Part shown: positions 51,644-63,500 of the stretch, one piece after another | How positions within the stretch are numbered: position 1 is the first letter of the stretch | Layout: every line of letters begins with the position of its first letter | DNA from: Neoceratodus forsteri | Lineage: Eukaryota > Chordata > Ceratodontiformes > Ceratodontidae | Direction: 5' to 3' | Assembly (NCBI GenBank): GCA_016271365.2 | Contig: CM057458.1 | Location: 204,324,501 to 204,388,500 of the forward strand | DNA length: 64,000 bases | The notes under the pieces: model-generated | Database searches by the model: none | Told to the model about the DNA's origin: nothing | What the model saw: the letters and a program-made list of their open reading frames with translations, nothing else | Made by a program: the position numbers and the translations under genes

Positions 51644-53005
51644 GTAACCCCCAGGTGGCACTATCCCAAGGGCTACTACCCCTGCCTGCTGGACCACCAA
51701 CAGGTTGAGGGGCATGGGTTCTATGGTGGGTGCCTCCACCCAGAGGTCAGGGTTGGTACTGGTTGGTCGAGTTTGGTCACATCCCTCTGGGACACTGAGA
51801 CCCCCTTTTGTTCCCTCTAATGGTCCACATGATATACAAGAATTGCAATGCCAATACCCCACATGTACACTGTATCCAATCATAAGGTACCACTTACCCT
51901 CAAGACTGATTCTGCAGTTCATCTCAGAGGATCCCCAGTGAAATAAGGTTGGTCAATTTACACAAAATAATGCAATGCCTGCTGTATAGGTACTGACACT
52001 CTTAACAGGTTAAAGTCAATAACATCCAATCTGGTTTATTTAGGGGAGTGAAACACAGGGAGGGGGAGATCAAGCTGATTGGCAGAAATAAATCACAGTA
52101 CTGTACACTCATACAAAGTCATAAAAGTCACACTCTTGGTACCCAGGTGGAGGGGCTAGCCAGGTCTGTTGCCCTGGGTTGGCCGGCAGGTGCAGATGGA
52201 AAGGGCCCTGTAAGAGAGATATGCACAATACCCAATTGTAATCAGGAGCCTGATGGCTCAGTCCTTAAGGAAATGAAAGAAAGAAAATCAGATGAAACAC
52301 TGGTGATTGTTAACAGGTCACAGGTGAAGCCCTGAATTGTACTCGTGCTACCCCATGCTGGTGAAACATGGCACAGATGGTAGTTCTGGATTGCCAGACA
52401 CACAAGCAGGGAGATGAGATTCTACCACCCAGGCCACACTGCCTTGATCAGCAGACGGATTCAGTCCGAATACATTCAGTTCAACATTCAGCTTACACTG
52501 CGCAGTGACAAGAGAACCGGAATAGCTATTCTTCATGAGCATTCAACACAGTCATATGTAAAGGAAATTACTATACCAGGCAGCTGCTTTCAGGTCCCGA
52601 TGCACTTACTGCAAATACCAGGGAGTTCACACAGCAGCTTCAATTCCTGACAGACCGAGTGCGATTCAGCAATTTCTCCGGTCTTCTACGGGGTGAGCCT
52701 GGTTTCCACTCTTTCAGGCTTCCTTCCTTTTGGTACTCTCGGATTCAGTCCGATTCGAGTTGGCAATGGCAGCGGCCCAAATTTAGGCCTCTCATGCACT
52801 TACCGTGCAAAACTATGCAATGCACAAGCACAGAGCTCCTTCTCTCCTCATGGTCACAATGAATCTGACCTCCCAGCAGCAAGGCAGAGCATTCTCTTCA
52901 GGTGCCACATGGTCCAGTTGGTGGACTCATCTGTCAATCACTCAGAAACTCTCTCCGTTGGTGCAAATAGGCACCAAGGTCCAGAACTTCATTTCACAGA
53001 ATTAC

Positions 53006-55008
53006 TAGCTGGGTCTGTTCATGAAAAGGGGTTACCAATGCCCACCATACAGTGCATGCCACATTTTAAAAAAACAAGAACTGTCAGGCACATGTTTTTG
53101 ACTAAATCTGAATGCTGGCTATATGGGCAGATAGATAACATAACTATAGAATTCTAGGGTATCCATATTTTTTTTGATGGGGTATCCTGCTCCATATTGC
53201 TGCTTTTTTAACCTGAAAAAGTGTGACATTCAAAAACACATGTTTTACAAATTGTTTTTGCAAGCTTTATTTACTGTTTTCCATTATTAAAGTAAGTCCA
53301 CTTACTAATATGGAGTTGTGTTTTTTATTATCTGTACTCTTTAGCCCATTGTAATGCTCCATTTTTAATTTATGCAGCTTTGTATTTAGTGTGGTGAATG
53401 TAACAGTTTGTCACAGCACATTACATTCACCCACATGGCTCCTTAAATCTGTAATTGTGCTATTAGCACTTTAAAAGATTTTCTGGCTTCTCTCCCAGTT
53501 TGCCTCCTTGTGATAACTGACTGTGTTACTGCCTGATCTATCTTTCCCACAGAAGGAACAGCAACCTTTGACCCTCACTGTACTTGGGGTCACATCAGGC
53601 CCAATGTTTACCCGTCAATCTGTGACAGTTGCAAAGTCATAACCTGCCCATCAGAACCAAGGAGCAACCATAGAGGGAGAAGCTGAGTTGTGGTTTAAAG
53701 CCCATTGTTTGCACATGGCTCCTCCATCTATAGGGCTACATTCCATGAAGATAAACACTGCATGCAACAACGAGGGTTGCAGTTACATTCACCACAGGTA
53801 GACTTTGGTTACCATCATTCACTGATTGTTGGACAAATTTTCAGAGAGCATATTTCAGTGACAACTGCATGTCTATGGAAAGTGCTGGGCATAAATTGTA
53901 ATAAGGATTATTCAGTGTATATGGGGTGGAGAGTTAAAATTGATTTTCTTTGTGGTGTCACTCGTTACATTCACCACGATATGTGGCGTCAACCATCATA
54001 CCTGCCAGTACTGTTATTATTGTAAAATTGCTCCAGGTTTTGTAACACTATGTCAGTTATTAGTAGTGGCGTGATAGCCATGAGGCATGTTCAGTAAATG
54101 TTTTATAACTTGAAACAAATGTGTGGTGCCACTTGTTACATTCACCACGTTATATGGTGTTAAGCATCACACTTGCCAGTAATGTAATTGTTGATTTTTT
54201 TCATGTTTTATAATGGTATGTTAGTCAGTGATAGTAGTATGTTAGTTGTTAGGCAAGTTTAGTACAATTTTAGTAAGTCAAACATAAGTGTGGTGTCACT
54301 TGTTACATTTACCATGGTATGTGGTATCAAGCATCACACCTGTCACTACTGTTATTATTGTCAGATTTCTCCAGGTTTTGTAGCACTGTGTCAGTTATTA
54401 TTAGTAGCATGTTAGCCATTAGGCATGTTCACTAAACTTTGTAAAACTGAAACAAATGTGTGGTGTCACTCGTTACATTCACCATGGTATGTGGTGTTAA
54501 GCATTACACTTGCCAGTAATGTAATTGTCAAATTTTTTTCATGTTCTATAGTAGTATGTCAGTCAGAAGCAGCAGTATGTTAGTTGTTGGGCATGTTTAG
54601 TATAGTTTTAGTAAGTGAAACATAAGTGTGGTGTCACATGTTACATTTACCACGGTACGTGGTGCAAAATATCACATTAGCAATTAATGTAATATAATTC
54701 TTATACATATTTGTTTCTCATGTTTTAATACAACTCATTATATGTTTATTAAAGTGTTTACTACTAAAACAAATGTTTTGTGTCAGGTGCTACATTCACC
54801 ACGGTGTGTGGCGTCACTTGTTACACTCACCACAATACAGTTCTTTTATCTCAGGAACCTGTGGGGCTTTTATCTCCCAATATGTTTACTTTTTTATACT
54901 TGGGTCATAATATCTTGAAATGCATCACAAATGTAATCTAGAAATAATATGAAAATTTTACCCTCATGTCACACTTTGGTAACCCCTTTTCATGAACAGA
55001 CCCAGCTA
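53006..55008. mobile_element. 2.0-kb DNA element with 33-bp perfect TIRs carrying a satellite array
   Basis: The left end (53006-53038) starts tagctgggtctgttcatg and is perfectly repeated in reverse at the right end (54976-55008). The trinucleotide tac flanks both sides (53003-53005 and 55009-55011), compatible with a 3-bp duplication. The interior is non-coding and about half of it is the ~170-bp tandem array at 53951-54835. It is inserted in the LTR-like element, so it is younger. The superfamily is not recognised. Confidence 0.8.
53951..54835 (+). repeat. ~170-bp tandem satellite with alternating unit types
   Basis: Units begin with 'tgtggtgtcactcgttacat' or a close variant at 53951, 54122, 54289, 54459 and 54627, spaced 171, 167, 170 and 168 bp apart. 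A degenerate sixth start is near 54776. Units 1 and 3 share 'actgttattattgt..aatt/gatttctccaggttttgta', while units 2 and 4 share 'agtaatgtaattgt.aattttttcatgtt'. The array therefore has a ~338-bp dimer period. Each unit start contains an inverted core, caccac...gtggtg/gtggcg, around 'accacgatatgtggc'. Confidence 0.88.
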
Positions 55009-55508
55009 TACTTCCTCATTGTAAGCCGGCTCCCAGGAGAGTACGAATTCTGGTTGGTCCAAACAGACTCCATTTTAAAGGTCCCCCCACACTGATTGGA
55101 CCCATTCGGCAGTTCAGATCCAAAATGGAGGGGCAAAACACACAGAGTCCCAGCTGCAAGAAAGGCAGGTTAGACAAACTGCATTTTTACTAGCACTCTA
55201 ACTGGTTTCAGGCAAACAGTTACATCTTTCATTTAGGCTTCCTCTGCGCTCTTAGCGACTGCAGAAACAGAGCTATTTCCCCACAGTTCAGGTGGGATTC
55301 GAGCAGAGAAACACCAGCCCCTCCCTAGAAAACAGTAATCATGTCTCCAAGCAGACAGCTCTTAAAGAGACAGTATGAGGAGGCTCTACCAGCACTCACA
55401 GTGCCATTCTTAACAGCTTAATCACCAAATGCCAGCAGGCAGGGGAACACCTAGGCAAGCTCCATGGAGACTTTTTAGGAACCCCCATTTGTAGGGGGGT
55501 TACAGTAA

Positions 55509-56104
55509 GTTTTGTTTACCGGCTGGTGGTGGTGGTGCAGGGCACAGAAATTTATCATTTTATTTTTTGCATGTGTGTGAGCCAGCCAGTCAGTCAGTTT
55601 GTAAAATATGAAGTAAGCTTGCTGTGTTTGACACTGGGTTGATTTTCAAAGATCCCAATGCAGATGTAGGAGCAGGATACACCCAGATCTGCATCAGTGA
55701 GCATGTGCCTGAGCCATCTATCTACAGGCATTTTATGACAGTGTACCACGATATGTGGCACCTTGCTTCATAAATTATGCAAACTGGGTGTTTTGACCCC
55801 TTGTGTCTTTATTGATGCAAATTCAGGAAACAATGGGGTTGGCAGTCAGATGCTCTTCAGACTCACATAGACCAGTTAATTGCTAGTCTACCAGTGCAGA
55901 GGTTTGTCTACATAGAAAATGGGGATGGTGGATCCATAATGGATCCACTTTGAAAATTCTGTTTAAGGTCTCTCAGTGGGGTGGTGAGATGGTGTTTCAG
56001 TGAAGTGTGGCTGAGTAGGGTCCCTCTTGCTTATCTCCCTTGCGTCCCTCTTGCTTCCCAAATCTTTCAAATGCATTTTCTCATCACATGGGTATCTAGA
56101 AATA
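55509..56104. other. Unassigned spacer
   Basis: No gene is seen. At 55745-55759 a 15-bp word, accacgatatgtggc, exactly matches the core of satellite unit 1 although it lies outside the element that carries the array. Confidence 0.5.
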
Positions 56105-57835
56105 TTGAAGCATAGTAACATATAATTCTTCAGCTGTAATGGACTGCTTGGGCCACCCAGTCCCAGATGGTCCCTGTCCAGTCCGTCTCAACAGACCCTA
56201 ACTGTTCTTTGGCAACCCTTCCTCCTCCCCCCTTTCCATTTCCTAATGTTCCCTTATGTCTGTCCCATGCATACATGAAGCCACCTACTATTTTCACTTC
56301 CACTACTTCTGCTGGCAGTCTATTCCAAGCATCCACTACTCTTTCAGTAAAGTAGTACTTCACACATCTCTCCTAACACCCCCCTCCAGCTTCATCACAT
56401 CCCCTCTGGTTCCAGTGCTGTTCCTCATTTGAAAGAGACTGTTCTCCTGCATCTTGTTCACTAGAGCTGTGTGAAATGCAAAATTCTGCCCATGGAATAC
56501 CTGCAGAATGACCATTCTGATTCTGCGGAATTTTGCAAAATTGAAAATTTCTCCTATTTCACTATACTTTTAAAAGAACATGTCAAAATAACACCAACTT
56601 AGGGACATAAACAGTACCCCATGGCTTACAAGCATGTACCAAATTTCAGAGCCATAGATTAAATGGGGTGGAGCTATGGGTGGCTAAGACACAGATATGG
56701 CAAACCGATGAGTCCAAATGAGGATGAAACACGTGTATGTGTCTGCTGTTCTTAGCCTTTGCTGATTGCACTGTGAAGCCTTCTGGCACCATGCAATTCT
56801 ACTTAAAGTTGAAGTAGTCAAAATTCTTTCATGGGGATTTGCATATGTTTCCCATGATGCTTTGCATTATTGTGGTATCTGCAATTGTATTTTCTTTAAA
56901 ATTTGGCTGTAAGGCCAGTATCCTCCTGGATAACCCATGCCTCAGGGCATTTGCTCTGGGGTTCTTTTGTCATTCTTTTCCTAATTTACACATGCCTAGC
57001 TCCAAAGGTGCCTGGGTTATGTGCAAATGACATGTTTTCATGAAATTTCCTGAAAAAATAAAATGACAGATTTTGATCACGTATAATTTTGAGACGATGA
57101 ATCATATCGTCATGAAATCTGGCACATTGTTAGAACACCTATCATCAAGAAATCATACTAAATTTAAGATCCATAACCCAATAGATGGTTAAGTTATATG
57201 CAGATAAACATTTTCATGAAATTTCACACAAACAATAAAATGACAACATTTGAGCACCTATCATTTTGAAACTATCCATCCAAATTTCATGATATTTGGC
57301 ACGTTAGTGGCCATTGACCCACACAGTAAGCATTCCAAATTTCAGATCAAATCACTAAATTTTTTAAATTTCATAAAATTCTCTTGAAATTCCATGAAAT
57401 GTCATGGAATTCTGCTAAATTTCATTGAAAATTCCACGGATTTGGAATTTTCCCATTCCACACAGCCCTATTGTTCACCCCCATGAGGTACTTGTAAGTC
57501 TGTATCATGACTCTCTTGCTGTCATCTTCTCTTCCAGAGTGTACATGTTGAGATCCCTTGGTTTCTTCTTAAAAGGTTTTTAGTACAACCATTTTAGTTG
57601 TCCTCCTCTGGACTGCCTTCACCCTGTGTATGTCCATTCAGAGGTGTGGCCTCTAGAACTGGATACGGTACACCAGGAGGTGTCTCACCAGCAAGCAATA
57701 TAGTGGCAACACCACCTCCCTCCTCCTGCTGGAGATACCTCTCCCTATGCATCCTAACATCCAACTTGCCCCACCCATTGCTTTGTTACACTGTCCTGCT
57801 ACTTTGAGGTTATCAGGTATGATAACCCCAAATCT
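56105..57835 (-). mobile_element. Old CR1 copy split by a hAT element
   Basis: The CR1 3' end and C-terminal coding region lie at 56105-56461 (MKYYFTERVVDAWNRLPAEV, GFMYAWDRHKGTL on the minus strand) and continue at 57479-57835 (RHLLVYRIQF, GCIGRGISSRRREVVLPLYC, DNLKVAGQCNKAM). The pieces are collinear, so the 1.0-kb element between them is an insertion. The 5' break is near 57835. This copy is related to the third subfamily at 49.0 kb in its 3' UTR layout. Confidence 0.85.
56462..57470. mobile_element. 1,009-bp non-autonomous hAT element with perfect 8-bp duplication
   Basis: It begins tagagctgtgtgaaatg and ends with the complement of tagggctgtgtggaatg, giving imperfect TIRs of about 17 bp. 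The 8-bp ttgttcac is present on both sides (56454-56461 and 57471-57478), the hallmark of hAT insertion. TAGRGNTGTG-type ends are known for hAT families. The interior has no transposase. It contains a degenerate ~178-bp direct repeat ('ttttcatgaaatttc' near 57030 and 57208, each followed by 'aataaaatgaca' and 'ttgagcac/ttgatcac'). Confidence 0.92.
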
Positions 57836-58529
57836 AAAATTCATCAAAGACTGCTGTGAGTTATCGTAGTTACAGTTCAGTGGTGACTGCATCATTATAG
57901 TGCCATCCTCTGGCATGTTTAATTATGTGGAAAATATGAGGAAAAGAACAGGAGAGCACAAGATGTGGTTTGGGGAGGGGGAAGGAAAAGTGCAGATAAA
58001 GGCCAGTTCCACCAAGTAAAAGTTCTGCAACAGATGCTGATGCAGAAGGAGATGGTCATGGTGGGACTGAGAGTAACCGTCATCAGGCTGTCAGGACTAG
58101 GGCTGACAGCATGATAATACAGCCAAAGAAGCCATAGTTCATTAATCCCAAGAAGTCCACTAGTCCATTCCCATTCCAAACAGACTTCCCAGCTGGTCAT
58201 TCACTGCATCTGGTGTTTAAATAGCCCTTAGGAATCCAGAAGCATACTGCTTTCTTCCTTTCCTCTTTAAAGTGCTGCCAGCATCAGTTCCACTACCTGA
58301 GAAAGAAATTATCCATCTATATTGTCAACCATTTAAAGTGTTGGGGGAAGGCTTCAGCTGAGGAAAGCCAGAGTGTAGTACTAGCCAAGGGAGGCCCCAA
58401 AGCCCTCCTTGATTAGCAAAAGTAATTATGGAAGTAGAGTGGCAACCAGGCTAGCAAAAAAACCAAAAAAAGGCAAGGATGAGAGGGATCAACAGCAAAA
58501 AGGGGAAATAGAGTGGAGGGTCTAGTGGA
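57836..58529. other. Unassigned DNA
   Basis: No gene is recognised. The minus-strand frame at 57919-58200 is short and has no known features. Confidence 0.45.
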
Positions 58530-59405
58530 CCAGCCTTCTGGAGAGTAGCCAGCCCCAATGCAAGAAGCCTGAGAAACAAGGTGGGGCACTTTCAAGTAAC
58601 AGCTGTGGAAGGACAGCTGAACATCATAAAGGTCTCCAAATCAATACCAGGTCACACCCCGTTTGAAAGGGACAGAGAGGTACTGTAGGGAAAGGGGTGG
58701 TTCTGTATATTAGGTAGAGTATCAGTCACAACCATGGAGAAGAATTCCTCTGGATGGGAAGCAGGGGTAGAAAAAGTTTGGATGGAGCTGGTAGTGATGG
58801 GGCAGGATCCTGAGGTTTAGGGTGGTTTACCGGAAGAAGGGGATGGGGCCATTAGGTGGGAAATTAAAAAAGGTGGTTGCACTGTGGAATGTAAACCTGG
58901 CAGATGAACACTGTAGTACACCCAGGGTGAGAAGCGTCAGAAGCAAAGCCCTACTGGACACCTTAAATGATGTTTCATTTCCATAAGGAATCTGACTAGG
59001 AAGGGAGCTATCCTTGACCAGGTGTTCTTGAACATGGAACACACTGAGGATGTTACAGTTCATGCTTCCCTCAGAGCAAGTGACCAGACAACTCTGTGTG
59101 GCTTAAAATCTCTCTTAGGAGTGGGCATCAAAATCTAAGACATGGTAGTGGGTTTCAGAAGTGCATACTTTGTTACAATGGAAAAGGTCCATGAGGCAAG
59201 ACCGCAACAGGCAGAGCATAGTGAGGAAGTAGAGGAAAAATGGGACACAAAAGGGAAGTACTGGAGGGCACACAGTGCTGTCTAAGGCAGATCAAGAAGA
59301 GCAAGAGGTGCAGGAAGACATTATTTTTCTGGGAAGTGAGGAAGGCAGTAAAGGAAAAGGTTGCCTTCAGGAGGTGAAAGGGTGGCCAATCAGAAATAGA
59401 GGTGG
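58530..59405 (+). mobile_element. CR1-like 5' region (endonuclease), highly decayed
   Basis: On the + strand pieces of a CR1 endonuclease can be read in changing frames: NARSLRNKVGHFQVTA near 58560-58605, then GQLNIIKVSKSIPGHTPFER. A VSVTTMEKNSSGWEAG region follows near 58720-58770, then SDQTTLCGLKSLLGVGI in place of the SDHQTVWFTIN block near 59080-59130. The linker VRKAVKEKVAFRR ends near 59380. There is no RT. It is a fragment truncated on the 3' side, which is unusual for a LINE and suggests a later deletion or rearrangement. Confidence 0.65.
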
Positions 59406-60293
59406 GTGAAGTGGCCAAAATCTGATACACGGAGCAATTCGCATATTAAGGTGCAATCTGCTGAGTAATCTGCAATGTGAAGTGGAGCAATTCACCTTCT
59501 AATTATGAACAGAAAGTCCATTAATATCGTTGACTTCATGTTACTCTGCCTTTCCATAACCACTTCTACACCAATTTTAATGCAGAGTACATTGATTTCA
59601 ATGTACTTTGCATTACTTCACCTTGTTGGTGATTTCTAAAGTGAATTTTGCAGTGATTCATGGGATTGCAGGTCACATGGGCTGTAGATTGTTCTGCACA
59701 GCCTCAGTTCTGTGTGGTGTGTGTGTACTGGTAGCGGGGGACAGTTTGCTCTCAGAGCTCTGAGATTCAGACCCTCTAAAAAACATACAGAAAGCCTTTT
59801 TGAGCCATTTGTTGCTCAACATTTCATACATTGATTGTAGGAAACCCTCCTGTGCTCATATCATCAAGTGTTTATTGTTTTTGTGTGGGTTTTGAATGCT
59901 AATTTAGAACAGTCAGTCTGTGCACTGACAGACAGTGTTGAAGTGTGCTTGGGGGAGGGGCCTATCTGTGGTGGAGGTAGATTAACTGGGAGAAAGGTAG
60001 TCTTTCTAATTGTTTTGGTTATATTTTTGTTGTATAACTGTATTCATGTATGCACAGTAATATTTTCAGTAATTTTTGACTTTTTTTGCCGATGATTGTG
60101 GTGCAGTGCATAATTTCAGTTTGTTTAAAAGATTTGGTTATATTACTGAAGTTTTCAATTTGCTGCACATTACCTGTAGTGTGTGTGTAAGTGTGTGTGT
60201 GACGCATGCCATCAAGTCCCACACATTTTATTGTGCCACACATTAATTGCAGCACTGTGAACCTGTTATCTGTCTGCACTATTTTGTATTGCT
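59406..60293. other. Unassigned DNA with GT-rich patches
   Basis: No supported gene. A short GT tract lies at about 60180-60203. Confidence 0.45.
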
Positions 60294-60539
60294 TAGAAAC
60301 ATAGAATTTGACGGCACATAAGGACTGCTTGGCCCACCTAGTCTGCCCATTTCCCTACCTAATGGATAAGCTGCAGATCCTAGTTAACCAAAAGCCTACT
60401 TCCTCCTACCCCCCACTAGAATTGTCTTATGTCTGTCCCATGCATTCTTGAATTCCCCCACTGTTTTGACTCTACGGCCTCCTCAGGAAGGCTGTTCCAT
60501 GTATCCACAACCCTCTCTGTGAAGAAATACTTCCTCACA

Positions 60540-63500
60540 TTACCTCTGAGCCGTTCCCCCCTTTATCTTCAAATTGTGCCCCCTTGTTTTTGCACATCTC
60601 TTTTTTTGAAAGATGCTACCCTCTTGGACTTTGTTGATTCCCTTGAGGTATTTGAAAGTTTCTATCATGTCCCCGCTCTCCCTCCTTTCCTCGAGGCTAT
60701 ACATCTTTAGTTCCTTTAGTCTCTGCACTCTCTAACTACCTAGCTCCCAAACTGCAACTGTCCCTGACCTCCCACCCTTGATAGTTTCTCCTCCCACCCG
60801 CCCTATAGAGCCTGACCAGTGGCTTGGCCACTCCTAATTGTCTGGCTTATCTACTGCCACATGCACTTACACTCTCACTCTTACTCACTCTTCCATCTCC
60901 AAACATCCCCCATCTCTCCCTTTCTTCCTACAATGCTACGTTTCTTCAGCACTGCTCACAGTCCTACTCCACTCCCCTTCCCTTCCCTCCCACCTTGCCT
61001 AATCCTCCCCCCTACTCACCAAATGTTTACTAGTACACCCCACAACTTCACTCTCCCAATTCCACTGCCTATTGGTGTTCCCACTGCAGCCCTAGTCCTG
61101 CTATGGGCACTCATGTTCTGTTACTGCACCATAGTTCTGTTACTCACACTTATGTAAATTTTCATGTCTTACCTCATTGTGTACCCATGCAATATTTACC
61201 CTGTCCCTGATAAACAAGTTCTGTACAGCTCTTGCTTGATTTGTACCCATGCTATGTATACCATGTCCTTAATGATGATGTCCCTATACGTAATCAAGTT
61301 CAAATGTAATCTTCCCCAACTGTATGTTATCTTTATTGCTCTGCTGCTAATCTCAACTACTGTATGTATAACTGCCTCCTCTGTAACCCCTCCCCCCAGG
61401 TCGCACCGGGAGATGAGCATCGTTTTGCTCAGTGTGCCTTTCCTGGTGAAACATTTTCAATAAACAATAAATAAATAAATATGTCTTCTGATGCAGACCA
61501 TGCTTCATTTTGGTTGCCCTCCTCTGGACAGCCTCCACCCTGTCTATGTCTTTGCGGAGATGGGGTCTCCAGAACTGTACTCAGTATTCCAGATGTGGTC
61601 TTACCAACTGTCTGTACAGAGGGCCAACAACTTTCTGTTTTCTACTGGTGATGCCTCTCCCCATGCATCCCAGTATCACCCCAGCCCTCCTTACTGCCTT
61701 CTCACATTGCTGGCCCACCTTTAGGTTGTCTGATATGACTACCCCCAGGTCCCTTTCCATTTTTGTTGTTGTCAGTATCTCACCCCCAATTGTGTACTCT
61801 TCCCCTGGGTTTTTGTTTCCCAGGTGCATTACTTTGCACTTCTTTGCATTGAATCTAAGCTGCCATACATTTGACCATTCCTCCAACCTTGCCAAGTCCC
61901 TTTTCATCCTTTCCACCCCACTGTGTGTATCAACCCTGTTGCAGATCTTTGTGTTATCTGCCAAGAGACATACTTTCCCTTCCAGTCCCTCTGCAATGTC
62001 ACTTATAAAAACATTAAAAAGACCGGCCCCAGTACCGAACCCTGCAGTAACCCACTAGTTACCCTCCTTTCTTCACTGTGGACTCCGTTTACTATTACTC
62101 TTTGCGTCTTGTTGTCCAGCCAGTTTTTTATCCAGACTACCACCTTCGGACCCACTCCCAGGCTGGCTAATTTGCTTATTAATCTTTTGTGCGGGACTGT
62201 GTCAAATGCCTTGCTAAAGTCTAGGTAGACCATGTCCACAGCCCCACCCTGGTCTACTGCTATGGTCACCTAGTCGAAGAAATCAATTAGATTTGTCTGA
62301 CATGACCTTCCCGCTGTGAATCCATGCTGCCTTGGGTCCTGTGCCCTGCTGGCCTCTAGGTACTCAACAATTCTTTCCTTCAGAAGTGATTCCATCATTT
62401 TCCCTACCTCTGTGGTCAAACTGACAGGTCTGTAGTTTTCTGCTTCTGTCTTGCTCCCACTTTAGTGAAGGGGAATCACATCCACCCTCCTCCAGTCCTC
62501 AGGTACCACACCATCCTCCCATGATTTATTAAAAAGGGTAGTCAGTGGTGTTACTAGTTCTTCCCTTAGTTCTTTTAGAATTCTGGGGTGAATCCCATCA
62601 GGCCCCATTGCTTTATCCACCTTCAGTTTTAAGAGTTCTTTCTGAACCCTTTCTTCTGTGAAAGGACTAATATCAAACCCCCTATCCAGAGTGCATCTAT
62701 TGACCGGATTAGGTATTTCCCCCTGCTTTTCCATTGTGACTACTGAGCAGAAGTATTCGTTCAGTATCTGTGCTTTTTCACTGTCGCTCTCTGCCCAACC
62801 ACCTTCCTCTTTGTTCAGCCTCAGTATCCCTGCCTTAATCTTTCTTTGCTCACTAATGTTCCTATAAAAGGTTTCATCCCCCTTCTTAACCGAGTTGGCT
62901 ATCTTTTCCTCGGTTTGGGCCATTGCTATTCTGACTGCCTTACCCGCTTCCTTCTGCTTCAACTGGTACAGTTCTCTGTCCTGCACCTTCTGTGTTTCCT
63001 TATACTTCCTGAATGCTATCTTTTTCTCTCTTACCTTCCCCGCCATTTCTTTCGAGAACCATAGTGTTTTTTTCTTTCATTTTGATTTGTTTATTTGCTT
63101 CACACAAAGGCTTGTTACCTCTGTGATGACGGTTTTGATGTTTCCCCATTGTTGCTCCACCCCACCATCTTGCCTGTTTGCTAGTGCTTTTCTGAGGCAC
63201 TCTTCCGTTTTGACAAAATCAGCCCTCCTGAAGTCCAGTACCTTCACTTTTGTGTGGCTTGACTCTACAGCTAAGTTTATCGTGAACCACACTGTTTGGT
63301 GGTCGCTTGTTCCCAGATGGCTACCCACTTCAAGATCAGATATCCTCTCTCCTTCCCCATTTGAGAGTACCAGGTCTAAGATTGCTCCCTCTTGAGTGGG
63401 TTCCAAAACTAGCTGTCTGAGGCATGCCCCCTGTAGGGAATCGTGAATGGCCCTGCTCTTGGATATGGCTGCAGCAAAGGTGTTCCAGTTAACATCTGGC

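Larger units (their letters stand above)
51644..55504. mobile_element. LTR-like element (TG...CA) with GTAA duplication, split by another element
   Basis: It starts tgtaaccccc (51644) and ends gggggttaca (55504), a 10-bp perfect inverted pair with the canonical TG/CA ends of LTRs. The tetranucleotide gtaa lies directly on both sides (51640-51643 and 55505-55508). Removing the 2.0-kb inner element leaves about 1.86 kb, which fits a large solo LTR. No gag, protease or RT coding is visible. The alternative is a non-autonomous DNA element with short TIRs. Short direct repeats such as 'attcagtccgaat' (about 52450) and 'attcagtccgattc' (about 52743) occur inside. Confidence 0.6.

Noticed and set aside
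61510..62058. 182-residue plus-strand open frame, one of the longest in the window
   Set aside because: It is the antisense shadow of the CR1 reverse transcriptase. The minus-strand frames carry the conserved motifs.
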